From Erinaceus europaeus (taxonomy: Eukaryota; Chordata; Mammalia; Eulipotyphla; Erinaceidae), in contig NC_080164.1 of assembly GCF_950295315.1 (NCBI RefSeq), positions 60,730,003 to 60,794,002 on the forward strand: DNA of 64,000 bases, in the 5' to 3' direction. The notes under the pieces are model-generated. The model had not been told where the DNA came from. It was given only the letters and a program-made list of their open reading frames with translations, and made no database searches. This document shows positions 51,162 through 60,965 of this stretch, one piece after another (positions within the stretch are counted from its first letter, which is position 1; every line of letters starts with the position of its first letter). The translations under genes were made by a program, and so were the position numbers.

Positions 51162-52373
51162 TTTTCTCTCTCTCTCTTTCTTTCTCTCTCTTCCTTTTTG
51201 GGGGATTAATGTTTTATACTTGACAGTAAATAAAATATAGTTTTTACATGCATAACATTTCTGAGTTTTCCACATAACAATGCATAACTCACTAGGCCCT
51301 CTGTCATCCTGTTCCAGGATCTGTACTTTTCCCCGACCACCCACCCCAGAGTCTTTTACTTTGGTGCAATACACCAACTCCAGTCCAAGTTCTGCTTAGT
51401 GTTTTCTCTTCTGATTTCAACTTCCTCCTGTGAGTGGGATCATACCATATTCATCCTTTTGTTTCTGAGTTATTTTACATAACATTATTTCCTCAAGCTC
51501 CATCCAAGATGGGCTGAAAATGGTGAAATCACCATTTTTAATATTTGAGTAGTATTCCATTGTGTATATATACCACAACTAACTTAGCCACTCATCTGTT
51601 GTTGGACACCTGGGTTACTTCCAGGTTTGGGCTATTGTGCTGCTATGAACATAGGTATACACAAATCTTTGGTTCCTTAGGATATATATCCAGGAGAGGA
51701 ATTGCAGGGTCATAGGTTAAGTCCATTTCTAGCCTTCTGAGACTTCTCCAAACTGCTCTCCACAGAGGTTGGACCAATTACATTTCCACCAGCAGTGCAG
51801 GAGGGTTCTTTTGTCCTCTCAACCACTCCAGCATTTGTTGCTGCTATCTTTTCTGGTATATGACATTCTCAAAGGAGTGAAATTATATCACATTTTTGTC
51901 TTCATTTGAAGTTTTCTGACAATCAGTGACTTGGAGCATGTTTTCATGTGTTTATTGGCCTTTTGGATCTCTTCTGTGGTGAATATTCTGTCCATATCCT
52001 CTTCCAATTTTTGGATGGGTTTATTTGTTTCCTTGTTGTTGAGTTTGGTAAGCTCTTTATATATTTTGGTTATTAGCCTCTTGTCTGATGTATGATTGAT
52101 TTACATTTATTAAACCAAGCTTGCATCCCAGGGATAAACCCAACTTGATCATGATGAACAATCTTTTTAATATACTACTGGATCTGGTTGGCATATAAAG
52201 AACTTCTCCCATTCTGTGAGGTGTCTCTTTGTTTGGGTTGTGGTTTCTTTTGCTGTGCAGAAGCTTTCTGATTTGATGTAGCACCATTGGATTATTCTTT
52301 GTAACTGAATTCATATCATTGAAGAAGCCTTTAAAATGTAGATGGAAAAGAGTGTTGCCAATATTTTCCTCTA
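51162..52373 (-). mobile_element. Outer L1 of the nest, 3' segment
   Basis: Minus-strand L1. The tail (GAAA/GAGA-like) is at about 51162-51200, the 3'UTR at 51200-51430 (same family as 605-812), and the ORF2 C-terminus at 51430-52373, with relics of 'YIYTMEYY', 'TTDEW', 'LLHCWW' and '[12 protein letters not shown]'. Many stops and frameshifts mark it as old. It resumes at 58902. Confidence 0.9.
52095..52190 (-). repeat. 96-bp ORF2 piece misplaced inside the outer L1
   Basis: Between 'gatgtatg' and 'gcatataaag', which would otherwise join as normal ORF2 3' sequence, lies a copy of the RT-region stretch found in place at about 60123-60235. It corresponds to 27650-27750 of the full-length L1. 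Same orientation as the host element. Confidence 0.85.
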
Positions 52374-52564
52374 ATGGAAGAGAGAGGAATGGGAAGTAAA
52401 CATTCTAGAGGAAATAATAAAAGAAAACTTCCCAGACCTAAACAATAGAAAGGACATTAAGACCCAAGAAGCCCAGAGAGTCCCAAACAGAATCAACCCA
52501 GACCTGAAGATACCAAGACACATCATAGTTACAAAGAAAACAAGTAAGGATAAAGAAAGGATCC
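52374..52564 (+). mobile_element. Middle L1 of the nest, 5' segment (ORF1 part)
   Basis: Starts inside ORF1 ('gaagagagaggaatgggaag' aligns with 25485-25505), so it is 5'-truncated. It is followed by the ERV at the 'ggatcc' site. Target duplication of the middle L1 is 'atattttcctcta' (52361-52373) against 'atatttttctcta' (58902-58914). Confidence 0.9.
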
Positions 52565-52898
52565 TGCTGGTCTAGCTTCGCGGGTGGGAGACAGATGACC
52601 AGGGACTCATGGCTGAGCTGGGAAGCAGTATCTCATTTATTAATCAGATACATCGCCTTTTATACATCTCTTCACTGGAAGTGGTAACGGAAAGGAAATG
52701 ACTAGGAGAAGGGGCAGAGCAAAAAAAAAAAAGAGTGCAAACAGAAAATAGAAAGCTTCCATCTAACCAGTGGGGATTAAACCAATACCCTGCAGGTAGG
52801 GCAGGACCCAGGTAAAACAGTGATTATGTAAATAGGCTACAACATCAAGCCATGCAACAGAAGGGGTCTTAGAAGCAGAATTTAGAAGCATACTAACA
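52565..52898 (-). repeat. 3' LTR (334 bp)
   Basis: Minus strand begins TGTTAGTATGC right after the polypurine tract and ends GACCAGCA next to the target site, giving TG...CA ends. It contains a TATA-like 'tataaaagg' (about 52652-52661) and the poly(A) signal 'aataaa' (about 52633-52639). It could act as a promoter or poly(A) site on the minus strand. No second LTR is present. Confidence 0.88.
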
Positions 52899-52916
52899 TT
52901 TCCCCCTTTTTTTTTA
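52899..52916 (-). other. ERV polypurine tract
   Basis: Minus strand 'aaaaaaaaagggggaaa' directly before LTR TGTTAG: the plus-strand primer site expected at a U3 edge. Confidence 0.9.
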
Positions 52917-53039
52917 ACTAATGGCCATAGTATCAGGAGTGTGGGGTGAACAGAAACCTATATTGTACAGGCATTTTCAAAAGAACTGGCAGAAGACATG
53001 GAGGAATAAGTAAGAGAGCAGCAAGAACCAGTGTGATGC

Positions 53040-53240
53040 CAAGGGGAGGCCTGAGGGGGTGTTTCCTGCCTCAAAGGGCAAGGCCTATCAGGCAAAAGGG
53101 CATTTCTTGCCTCTGGGGGCATCTCTTTCCTCTGGGAGCGTTTCATGCCTCAAAGGGCATTTCCTGCCTCTATGGGCAGGACCTAGTAAGGAGGAGGGGT
53201 TCCTACCTCTGTGGGAAGAGCCTGCAGGCGAGGGAGCATG
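53040..53240. repeat. Degenerate minisatellite inside the ERV
   Basis: About 8 units of 18-25 bp around 'gggcatttcctgcctct(g)'. Some carry inserts such as 'aaggcctatcaggcaaaa'. It lies between the envelope transmembrane remnant and the 3' LTR. ORFs over it are repeat artefacts. Confidence 0.8.
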
Positions 53241-53242
53241 GC

Positions 53243-53590
53243 TTATAGAGTCCTCAAGGCCGCTGGCTGCAAAGTCCATGGACTGCTGTGGTCAGTCTTT
53301 GAAAACCCAGCAGCGTAAAGGGAGACTGCTGTAAAGTTGTGTAAAGTATCAAAGAGGTGTACCAGTAAGTCCAATAGAAGCGTCAGTCCAAAGCAGATGA
53401 CCACGGATGAAATGCCAGGGGATGAAACGCTGCAAGTCTGCCTCGATAGGGAAGGCCAACCATAGTAATTCTGCTTTTCTGTAGAGAGTGAGCTTTGGAG
53501 TCTGTGAATCAGTTTCTTCAGGTTGTGCCAGGTCACGTCATTGATTTCTGGAGGAGGGGGCTGCTGTAGTCATGCCATCTTGTGGGCAAT
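53243..53590 (-). pseudogene. ERV envelope transmembrane-region remnant
   Basis: A minus-strand stretch with 'DVTWHNLKKLIHRLQ' followed by a hydrophobic segment of about 20 residues ('VVICFGLTLLLDLLVHLF') and a polar tail. This is the arrangement of a retroviral TM membrane anchor and cytoplasmic tail. Position between pol remnants and 3' LTR agrees. A stop interrupts it upstream, near 53570. No full surface subunit can be read. Confidence 0.6.
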
Positions 53591-54147
53591 GTCAGAGAAC
53601 AGGGGTCCAAATGAATTTCCGAGGGTTCCATTTGAGCAGATGCTTTTACATATGAAGATTTGACAGCTGTAATTCACTTACTTGTGAAACAAAACTTGTA
53701 GCAGATTAGAAGTTTACTATAATTGATAACTCCAATATAATTGGAAGTCCTTTCTAGTATGATTTTTAAGGTTGTTTAAACAGTTTAAACTCAATAAAAG
53801 AACCATGGTTAGAAGCCTCAGGCATGAGAATCATTAACATAACCATTGCTTTATCTACCCCACCCATACTCATACAGTTTTCAGGATTAAACGTTTTCAA
53901 GATGTAAAAAAATCAAAAGAGAAAAAAACAATTTTTTGGACTGTTTCTGGATGTCTGTACAAATCATGGCTGCATCTAGCATTTTTTTTAAGTCAATGTC
54001 ATACAAAAATTCAGTCATTCAAATCACTCTCTTATGAAACGCAGACAGAAAACTTAAGCTATTCAGAGAGAACAACGAGGGGGGGAATCGAGAGAAAAGG
54101 GGTAGGCAGTTTTTGCTTCTTTCACCTTTAACCAGATTATCCAGATC

Positions 54148-54650
54148 TCACCATGTAACATCATGAGTCCCCAGAGGGCGTCCTAGTCCAAAATGCTCCT
54201 CGAAATTACATTTAGGATGCTTCTGATGGTTCCTGCTGGATTGCTGCAGGCACCCATTTTTAAAAACGTCTTCCCATTGAAGAAAAAATTGAATCAGGAG
54301 AGTAGAACTAACCACGTTTCTCCATTCTTGGGGACTGTCAGGGTACTGGAGAATGCTCTTCAAGTAAGAGTAGTTCTTCTCCATGGGAAACATGCGAGAG
54401 GGAGTCCAGAAAATCCCAGGGGAAATCTCCATGCATCTTCCAAGCTCTATGATCATGGTCATAAGGAACCAAAGTTCCAGGTCTGGGAACCAAAGTGTGA
54501 CCCAGAGCAAAATGTTCCAGAGACAGAGAAACTGTCTCATGATGAAAGAGTAGAGGTTTTGGGAAACCTCTTCATAAGTAGAAAGGCAGCCCATAGTGGA
54601 TAAGTAGCCAAGTTTACTTATCTGGGGGATGGGCAGGTTAGGTACCACGT
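54148..54650 (-). pseudogene. ERV internal region, possibly envelope leader or surface part
   Basis: 166-codon minus-strand ORF with a hydrophobic start after an internal Met ('FLCLWNILLWVTLWF', signal-peptide-like) and a Cys-poor remainder. Position after the pol break suggests env, but I recognise no diagnostic motif. The pol-to-env junction is near 54688, just after the RT 'SGKW'. It may be a non-coding internal segment. Confidence 0.35.
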
Positions 54651-54687
54651 TGGTTGGGTGCCATATGCCAGTCCCTGTTCAGGTCAC

Positions 54688-54900
54688 CATTTTCCTGAGC
54701 GCTTTTTAATCACAAAGACCGGAGTATTCCATGGGCTCCGGGAATGATGAATGTGTCCCAAAGACAACTGCTCTTGGACAAGTTCTTTTAAAATTTCTAG
54801 CTTCTCCCTAGGCAAAGGCCACTGTTTCACCCAGACAGGCTCATTAGAAAGCCAATCTAAGTGGGGAGTTCTGTTACGAACAGTGGCAGTTAGTATTGGG
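54688..54900 (-). pseudogene. ERV pol: reverse transcriptase N-terminus
   Basis: Reads '[20 protein letters not shown]', then '[20 protein letters not shown]' and 'RSGKW', the conserved opening of class II retroviral RT. After 'SGKW' an in-frame TGA follows and similarity is lost, so the palm and catalytic aspartates are absent: RT is deleted after about 65 residues. Confidence 0.85.
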
Positions 54901-55516
54901 GTTGCTGGTCAGGTCTAATAGTCTCACAGGAGTGAGTGTGGTGCCCTGCAGAGGTGTCTGAGGATATAACTACATCCAGAGATTCCAGCAAGTCTCTCCC
55001 CAATAAATTGGTGCTTATATCAGCTATTAAAGGCCTAAAGCGTCCAGTAGTCCCTTCTGGATCTTCCCACACAAGGGAATCTCATGTAAGGAATGCTTGA
55101 GTCAACCCTTCAACACCATGTAAATGCGGTCCTGGGAGGAGTTCCCAACTCTGGGGAACCTCTGCTTGTCTTAAGATTGTCTTATCTGCCCCTGTGTCAA
55201 TCAAACACTTAAAAGTAATATTACCAATCCCTATCATCATAGTTGGGTGACCCCTTTCTAAAACAGGGGTGGTCCACAAAATCTCAGGCTCTGAATCTGA
55301 ACTGTTCTCTTGCTCCAGCCATTTATTTCTACTCTGGAAGTGTCCATATGCTGCACGCTCCTCCTTCCACTCACCCTCTGCTATTGTTACTTGGCATGGT
55401 GAGCGTAGCGACAGGTTGGGTCCCAAGCTGGGCTTCTGTTTATTGAAGAAGGGCACAGCACCAAGCGTGCAACCTGCTTCATTCCCTCTTGAAGGTGGGG
55501 CTGAGGGATGCCCCAC
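54900..55516 (-). pseudogene. ERV protease
   Basis: The retropepsin active-site motif 'LIDTGADKT' is at about 55186-55203, preceded by 'VLERGHPTMMIGIGNITF'. A C-terminal 'NLLGRDLLE' (about 54990-55015) matches the G-R-D/N substrate-cleft end of the family. The two parts are split by a stop/frameshift at about 55080. The upstream ~80 residues ('GAVPFFNKQKP..') probably belong to the gag-pro overlap region. Confidence 0.85.
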
Positions 55517-55535
55517 ACCTAGTTTAAATCCCTGT

Positions 55536-55772
55536 TTACATTTGGCAGGGGTGTGCCATTCCTATGGAACCTTGACCAACAATATCTCCTCCAGTGAAAC
55601 CCTTTCTGGCATCTGGGACAAGGCATTCATGGTCTCTGGTTCCCTGACTGGAGGCGGGGTTGCCCTGACTGGAGGCGGTGTCACAGTCTATTTTCTGGAC
55701 ATTGGTTATGCCAATGCCCTTGCTGACTGCACTGAAAACAAGCCCCTTTTCACTTATGTCGGGTAGCTGCAT
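55536..55772 (-). pseudogene. ERV gag: nucleocapsid remnant with zinc knuckle
   Basis: In one minus-strand frame (55579-55620) a C-x2-C-x4-H-x4-C knuckle is intact ('CPRCQKGFHWRRYC'). It lies in a different frame from its neighbours. A 14-bp near-repeat ('actggaggcggggt/tgt') at 55648-55680 gives duplicated 'SSQG' codons. Order gag-NC to protease is as expected. Confidence 0.75.
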
Positions 55773-55975
55773 AGGCCTGCATCATAGGTACCCAACAAAA
55801 GCTTGACCTAAGATCCTGTGTAGCTAAAATCCAGCTATCTGGGTGTTTGTTCTTAAGAGTGATACAGGCCTGTTGGAAATCCGGAAGCATTCCATCCCAG
55901 ACAATGGATCGCAGGAGGAGAAAACGAGCGTCAGGATTATAAATCTTCCTTTCCAAACTCGATTGGACCCTGGCA
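55750..55975 (-). pseudogene. ERV gag: capsid-like remnant
   Basis: Minus-strand frame 'NPDARFLLLRSIVWDGMLPD', then 'FQQACITLKNKHPDSWILAT'. Composition and position just upstream of NC suggest the end of capsid. The frame runs straight into the 'ggatcc' junction, where the rest of gag and the 5' LTR are missing. Confidence 0.6.
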
Positions 55976-58901
55976 GGATCCTAAAGGCTGCAAGAGAAAA
56001 ACAAAAAGTCACATACAGGGGAAAACCCATAAGACTATCAGCAGACTTCTCCTCTCAAACTCTAAACCCAGAAGAGAATGGCAAGATATCTATCAAGCCC
56101 TGAATGAAAAAGGGTTTCAACCAAGGATACTATATCCTGCTAGACTTTCATTCAAACTAGATGGAGGGAAAAAAAACCTTCTCAAACAAACAACAGTTAA
56201 AGGAGGCAACCATCACCAAGCCTGCCCTGAAAGAGGTTATAGAAGACCTCTTATAAACAAGAACATCACCATAATACATACCATATATCAGAGCAAATAA
56301 AAAATTATTGAGTAATGGCACTACAATACATTAAATCCATAATATGAATAAATGTCAATGGTTTAAACTCACCCATTAAAAGGAGAACTCTCACAAGGCT
56401 AGACATGGACCTTCCATATGACCCAGTAATTCCTCTCCTATGGATATACTCCAAGGACTCCATAACACCTAGCCAAAAAGATATGTTTTTGCCTATGTTC
56501 ATAGCAGCACAACTGATAATAGCTAAAACCTGGAAGCAATCCACGTGTCAAACAACAGATGAGTGGCTGAGAAAGCTGTGGTATATATACACAATGGAAT
56601 ACTACATAGCTAGTATAATAGCTAATGAACATACATCCACATAGCTAATGAACCCATCCACTCTGAACCATCTTGGATGGATCTAGAAAGAATTATGTTA
56701 AGTAAACTAAGCCAGAAAGATAAAGGCGAGTATGGAATGATCCCACTCATAAACAGAAGTTGAGAAAGAGGAACAGAGAGGGAAACTCAAAGCAGGATTT
56801 GACTGAATTTGGAGTAAGGCACCAAAGTAAAAACCCTGGTGGAGAGTGAGGGTGAATGTTTGGATTCATGGGGTTTGTGGGGGGGAGGATGGGATGGGAC
56901 ACTGTCTTTTGGTGATGGGAATGGTGTTAATGTACACTCCTCTTAATTTGTAGTAATATAAATCACTATTTAATTAATATGAGAGGGAAAATTGATTGAA
57001 TGTCTCAAACTTTTTAATGCACAGACCATAGGCTGAGTCTTTGAAATGTTGACTCTCTTAAAAGCTTAGACCAGGGAGAACAGAAGCAACCGGTAGCACA
57101 GCTATATACAAATAATGTCAAAGGACATAAATTATGGTGATGTGTATAATATAGCAAATCCTAACAAAGGGATTTTTCAAAGTTAACCCAATTGCCAAAT
57201 AATGATTATAGCAATAACTATCTATTGTCTTCTTAAAACTTAAGACAGCAGGACCCTCCCACTTCCTCTATAGAGCCTATATTTCCCCAGTCCTGGAACC
57301 TCTAGAATGTGGCATACTTTCCTGCATGCTTCTCTTAATTCATACCAAGTGATATTGCATCCACTGATCCCAACCTCATCAACGCAATGAGTACCACCTT
57401 GGTATTCTTCACTTCAGACTGTGTCCAGAGACATCAGGCATGTCAACCCTTCAGTCTCATTACTCAGGTGAGACTTTTCCTTTCATAGTATTCTCAAATT
57501 CCATTCCAGGTGGTTCAGTTCCTAACAGAGTCCCCAAAACTAAATATAGGCCAGGTCCCATGAGATAGGGCATATGTTCACATGTATCCATAAATTAGGG
57601 CAAAATATATACCTGAAAGCAAAAGTACACAATAGTATCCAGTGAGGTAGTATGAAGTTCATAATGAAATAGTATCTACTTAGACTTAGATACACTCCTC
57701 ATCTATTTCCTATTATACTTCCCTCACTCACTCCCAAGCTATCCTTATCAAAGCAAGGACTGCAAAAGCTGAATAAGGGCAAGAGACTGGCGTCCTTTAA
57801 GGATGACTCTTTAGTCACTATCAAGCCACCCCATCAGCTGGGGCCCTATTCAGGGAGTCCTGAGATTTCCAAATAGACATGATGGGCCTAGACCTTGAAT
57901 AAATCCCTCTTTCCATTGTTACTGGTCATCTCTATTGGGAACAACAAAACAGACCCCTTTGTGGGCCCCCATAGGACCTTGCCCTCAACTTGGATCAACA
58001 ATGGTAGAGAATGTTCCATCCTCCAAAGGAAGGCTGGACAACATACTCTATGCTACACCTGAGGAATATGGGTCCTGATACTGGGGCAGCTTATAAAGTT
58101 CCTACTCATGATCACAGAATGTGAGCTAGGATCTACAGGAATGCAGAGATCATATAGGTTCCTAAGCTGAATATAGGCCCCAGATCACATCAAATTGATG
58201 GTGTTTAGAGTCACCAATATTTATATACCTTTCCCATATTTGGGAGCTACTCTCTTCCCTGTTCCAGCTTTCTGGTCCTTTTTCTAGCCATGACATCATC
58301 TCCCCAGACAATAACTTGGATCCACTTGCATATCAGATTTCAGGCTCAGGGGAAAAAAAAAAAAAGCTAGTATAGCCACAGGCCCTTTGGAATATAACTA
58401 AAATATGCCTACTAGCTATCTACAAAACAGAGACCCCCCCAACTCTTCACCAGCACTACTCCAGCTTTTAGGTTCATGATTAGTCAACAACTTGTTTGGC
58501 CTTATATGTTAACTCTCTTTGTAGCCACCAGGTTTCAGATGCTAGCATGATGCCAACCAGACTTCCCTGGACAGACAACCCCACCAATGTGTCCTGGAGC
58601 TCCAATTCCCCAGAACCCTGCCCCACTAGGGAAAGAGAGAGGCAGGCTGGGAGTATGGATCTACCTGTCAATGCCCATGTTCAGCAGGGAAGCAATTACA
58701 GAAGGCAGACCTTCCACCTTCTACATCCCACAATGACTTTGGGTCCATACTCCCAGAGGGTTAAAGAATAGAAAAGCTATCAGGGGAGGGGAGGGGCTAT
58801 GGAGTTCTGGTGGTAGGAATTGTGTGGAGCTGTACCCCTCTTATCCTATGGTTTAGTTAATATTCCTTTTTATAAATAAGTTAAAATTAAAAAAGAAAAA
58901 T
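55976..58901 (+). mobile_element. Middle L1 of the nest, 3' segment, internally deleted
   Basis: ORF1 C-terminal sequence to 56253, spacer, and ORF2 start at 56314 (relic of MALQYIKSI with a stop at codon 12). Near 56380-56386 the sequence jumps from ORF2 codon ~25 to the last ~120 codons, losing about 3.4 kb. Then comes the full 3'UTR (from about 56762) and A-rich tail to 58901. The 3'UTR matches that of the full-length L1 across about 2 kb, with extra sequence at about 57610-58450. Confidence 0.9.
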
Positions 58902-60245
58902 ATATTTTTCTCTAGTATCTGATAGTTTCTGGTCTAATAGCCAAGTCCTTGATCCACTTGGAATATACTTTTGTGTTTGGTGAAATATAGTGGTGCATGT
59001 TCTTATTCAATATTCCTCTGCATATTTCAACCCATCTTTTCCCAACACTGTTTGTTGAAGAGACTCCTCTTTCCTCATTTAATAGTCTGGGCACCTTTGT
59101 CAAAGATGAGACGTCCATAGGTATGGGGGCTTACTTCTGGGCTTTCAATTCTATTCCATTGGTCAGTGTATCTGTTCATGTTCCAGTACCAAGCAGTTTT
59201 GATTACAGTGGCCCTATAATACAATTTGAGACTGGGAGTGTGATTCCTCCAGTTCTGTTCTTTCTTCTCAAGATTGTTTTGGCAACTCTAGGTCTTTTCC
59301 AGTTCCAAATAAACATTTGTAATTTTTGTTCTATTATCCTAAAAAAAATGGATGGGATATTGATGGGGATTGCATTAAACTTGTAGATGAATCTGGGTAG
59401 TATATTCATTTTAATGATGTTAATTCTTCCAACCCATGAACAGGAAATATCTTTCCACTTTGTGTCTTTTTCTATTTCCTTGAGGAGGTGCAGCCAAGAT
59501 GGCAACTTGGAAGCAGCGGCTGGCATGAGCTCCAACGAATAGCGATTCATAGTTTTCAGTAAATAACTAGATATTTTTATTGTTTTTGTTGCTATAGTAA
59601 AAGGAACTGATCTCTGGATTCCTTCTTCCAACTTAGTATTTTCATGAAGGAATGCCACAGACTTTTGAATGTTAATTTTGTAGCCTGACACCTTACTATC
59701 CTGCCTGATAATTTCCAAAAGCTTCCTGCTGGATTCTTTAGTTTTTTTTCAGTGTATACTATTATACTATCTGCAAATAGGTAGAGTTTGACTTCTTCTC
59801 TTCCAATCTGTATCCATTTAATTCCTTTCTCCTGACTGGTTGTCATGGCAAGAAATTCCAACACTATGTTGAATAGTAATGGTGATAGTGGACAGCCCTG
59901 TCTAGTACCTGATCTAAGGGGAAGTGCTGCCAGTTTTTCACCATTGAGTATGATGCTGGCTATAGGTTGCCATATATGGACTTCTCTATCTTGACGAATT
60001 TTCCATCTATTCCCATGTTTTGATCATGTATGGATTTTGGATTTTGTCAAAGGCTTTCTCTGCATCTATTGATATAACCATGTGGTTTTTTGGTCTTGGT
60101 TTTATTGATGTGGTGAATCACGTTGATTAATTTACATTTATTAAACCAACCTTGCATCCCTGGGATAAACCCAACTTGGTCACCATGGTCATGATGAACA
60201 ATCTCTTTAATATAATGCTGGATCCAGTTGGCTAGAATTTCTTTT
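58902..60245 (-). mobile_element. Outer L1 of the nest, 5' segment (ORF2)
   Basis: Continues the minus-strand L1 from 52373. Readable ORF2 relics: 'YISPNTKVYSKWIKDL', '[20 protein letters not shown]', '[18 protein letters not shown]', '[12 protein letters not shown]' and '[19 protein letters not shown]'. It ends at about 60245 in the RT fingers, so it is 5'-truncated. Confidence 0.9.
59484..59536 (+). repeat. L1 5'UTR start fragment embedded antisense in the outer L1
   Basis: 'gaggtgcagccaagatggc' to 'catgagctccaac' (53 bp) interrupts ORF2 between 'ttcctt ga' and 'gaatagcg'. It resembles the monomer start of the full-length L1 ('aaaatggcacccgg', 'gaagcagaagcggctag', 'tgagctcc'). No tail and no target duplication beyond 2 bp. 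Confidence 0.75.
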
Positions 60246-60459
60246 ATACCTTTGTCACTTGGATAAGGAGGCCTAATAGAAAATTTGTAAGGAAGAAAGT
60301 CATAATTCATTTCATTGATGTGTTTGTAATAACTACATAACTTCCTAAATTATGCTCTTTTCCACATGGATGTTTACATTCTGTACTGTCTAACTCAGCA
60401 GCACTATGCTGCTAGATAATCCCAATCCCCTTCAAGTCACATCCAAAGGACCTACTCCT

Positions 60460-60592
60460 AGCCACAGAGATATCTCAACAGCGGCTTACACTAACATGCC
60501 TGAGAACCCAGATTTGACAGTGCATGTATCAAAGCTGAGTAGCGCTCTGATATCTTTCACAAAAATAAATAAGTCTTTAAAATAAACAAATA
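60460..60592 (+). mobile_element. SINE, diverged
   Basis: 'agccacagagatatctcaacagcgg..gcatgtatcaaagctgagtagcgctctgatatc' plus 'aataaataagtctttaaaataaac' tail. Confidence 0.6.
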
Positions 60593-60718
60593 GCAAGCTT
60601 GAGGGCCCAAGTTCAATCCCTACCAGCACATATGCCAAAGCTAAGGATTGCTTTGGTCTCTTTCTTTTTGTTATTTCCCCTACTCTGTCTTCCACAGAAA
60701 AAATAAGTAAGTGGATCA
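60593..60718 (+). mobile_element. SINE fragment, C-like
   Basis: 'caagcttgagggcccaagttcaatccctaccagcacatatgccaaagc..ttgctttggtctc' then A-rich tail. Its A box is missing, so the copy is 5'-truncated. Confidence 0.6.
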
Positions 60719-60733
60719 AATATATATACACAT

Positions 60734-60965
60734 ATGGTAGCACACTCAGTAAGTTGCACATTTTTCCATACACAAGGACTTGGGTTTGAGCCCCTGGTAT
60801 CATATGGGAGCATCAGCACCAGGGAGAGCTTCACGCTGCTGTAGCATCTCTCTTCTCTAGACCTCTTTGTCTCTATCTCAAATTAAAATGGAAGAAGAGT
60901 CCATCAGGAGCAGTGGAGTCATTCAGGTAAAAGCTCTGATGGGCATAAATAAATTATTAATTAAA
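60734..60965 (+). mobile_element. SINE, A-long-like, diverged
   Basis: 'atggtagcacactcagtaagttgcac..cacaaggacttgggtttgagcccctgg' to 'catcaggagcagtggagtcattcagg..' and an ATTA-rich tail. Confidence 0.75.

Larger units (their letters stand above)
52565..55975 (-). mobile_element. Class II-like endogenous retrovirus, 5'-deleted, defective
   Basis: Transcription sense is minus. From 5' to 3': gag capsid-like remnant, NC zinc knuckle, protease, RT N-terminus, then a jump to envelope-like sequence, a transmembrane segment, a polypurine tract and a 3' LTR. The 5' LTR, primer site, most of gag, and most of pol (rest of RT, RNase H, integrase) are missing. Flanked by 'ggatcc' at 52559-52564 and 55976-55981, which are joined in the uninterrupted L1 relative. 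6-bp duplications and the PR/RT motifs fit betaretrovirus-like (class II) elements. Multiple frame breaks make it inactive. Confidence 0.88.

Noticed and set aside
52946..53334. Overlapping 60-100-codon ORFs
   Set aside because: They run over the ERV minisatellite and have no conserved features.
52559..55981. GGATCC (a BamHI site) at both ERV ends as a cloning artefact
   Set aside because: The site is native to the L1 target at this position (also present at 25669-25674 in the full-length L1), so a biological explanation is simpler.
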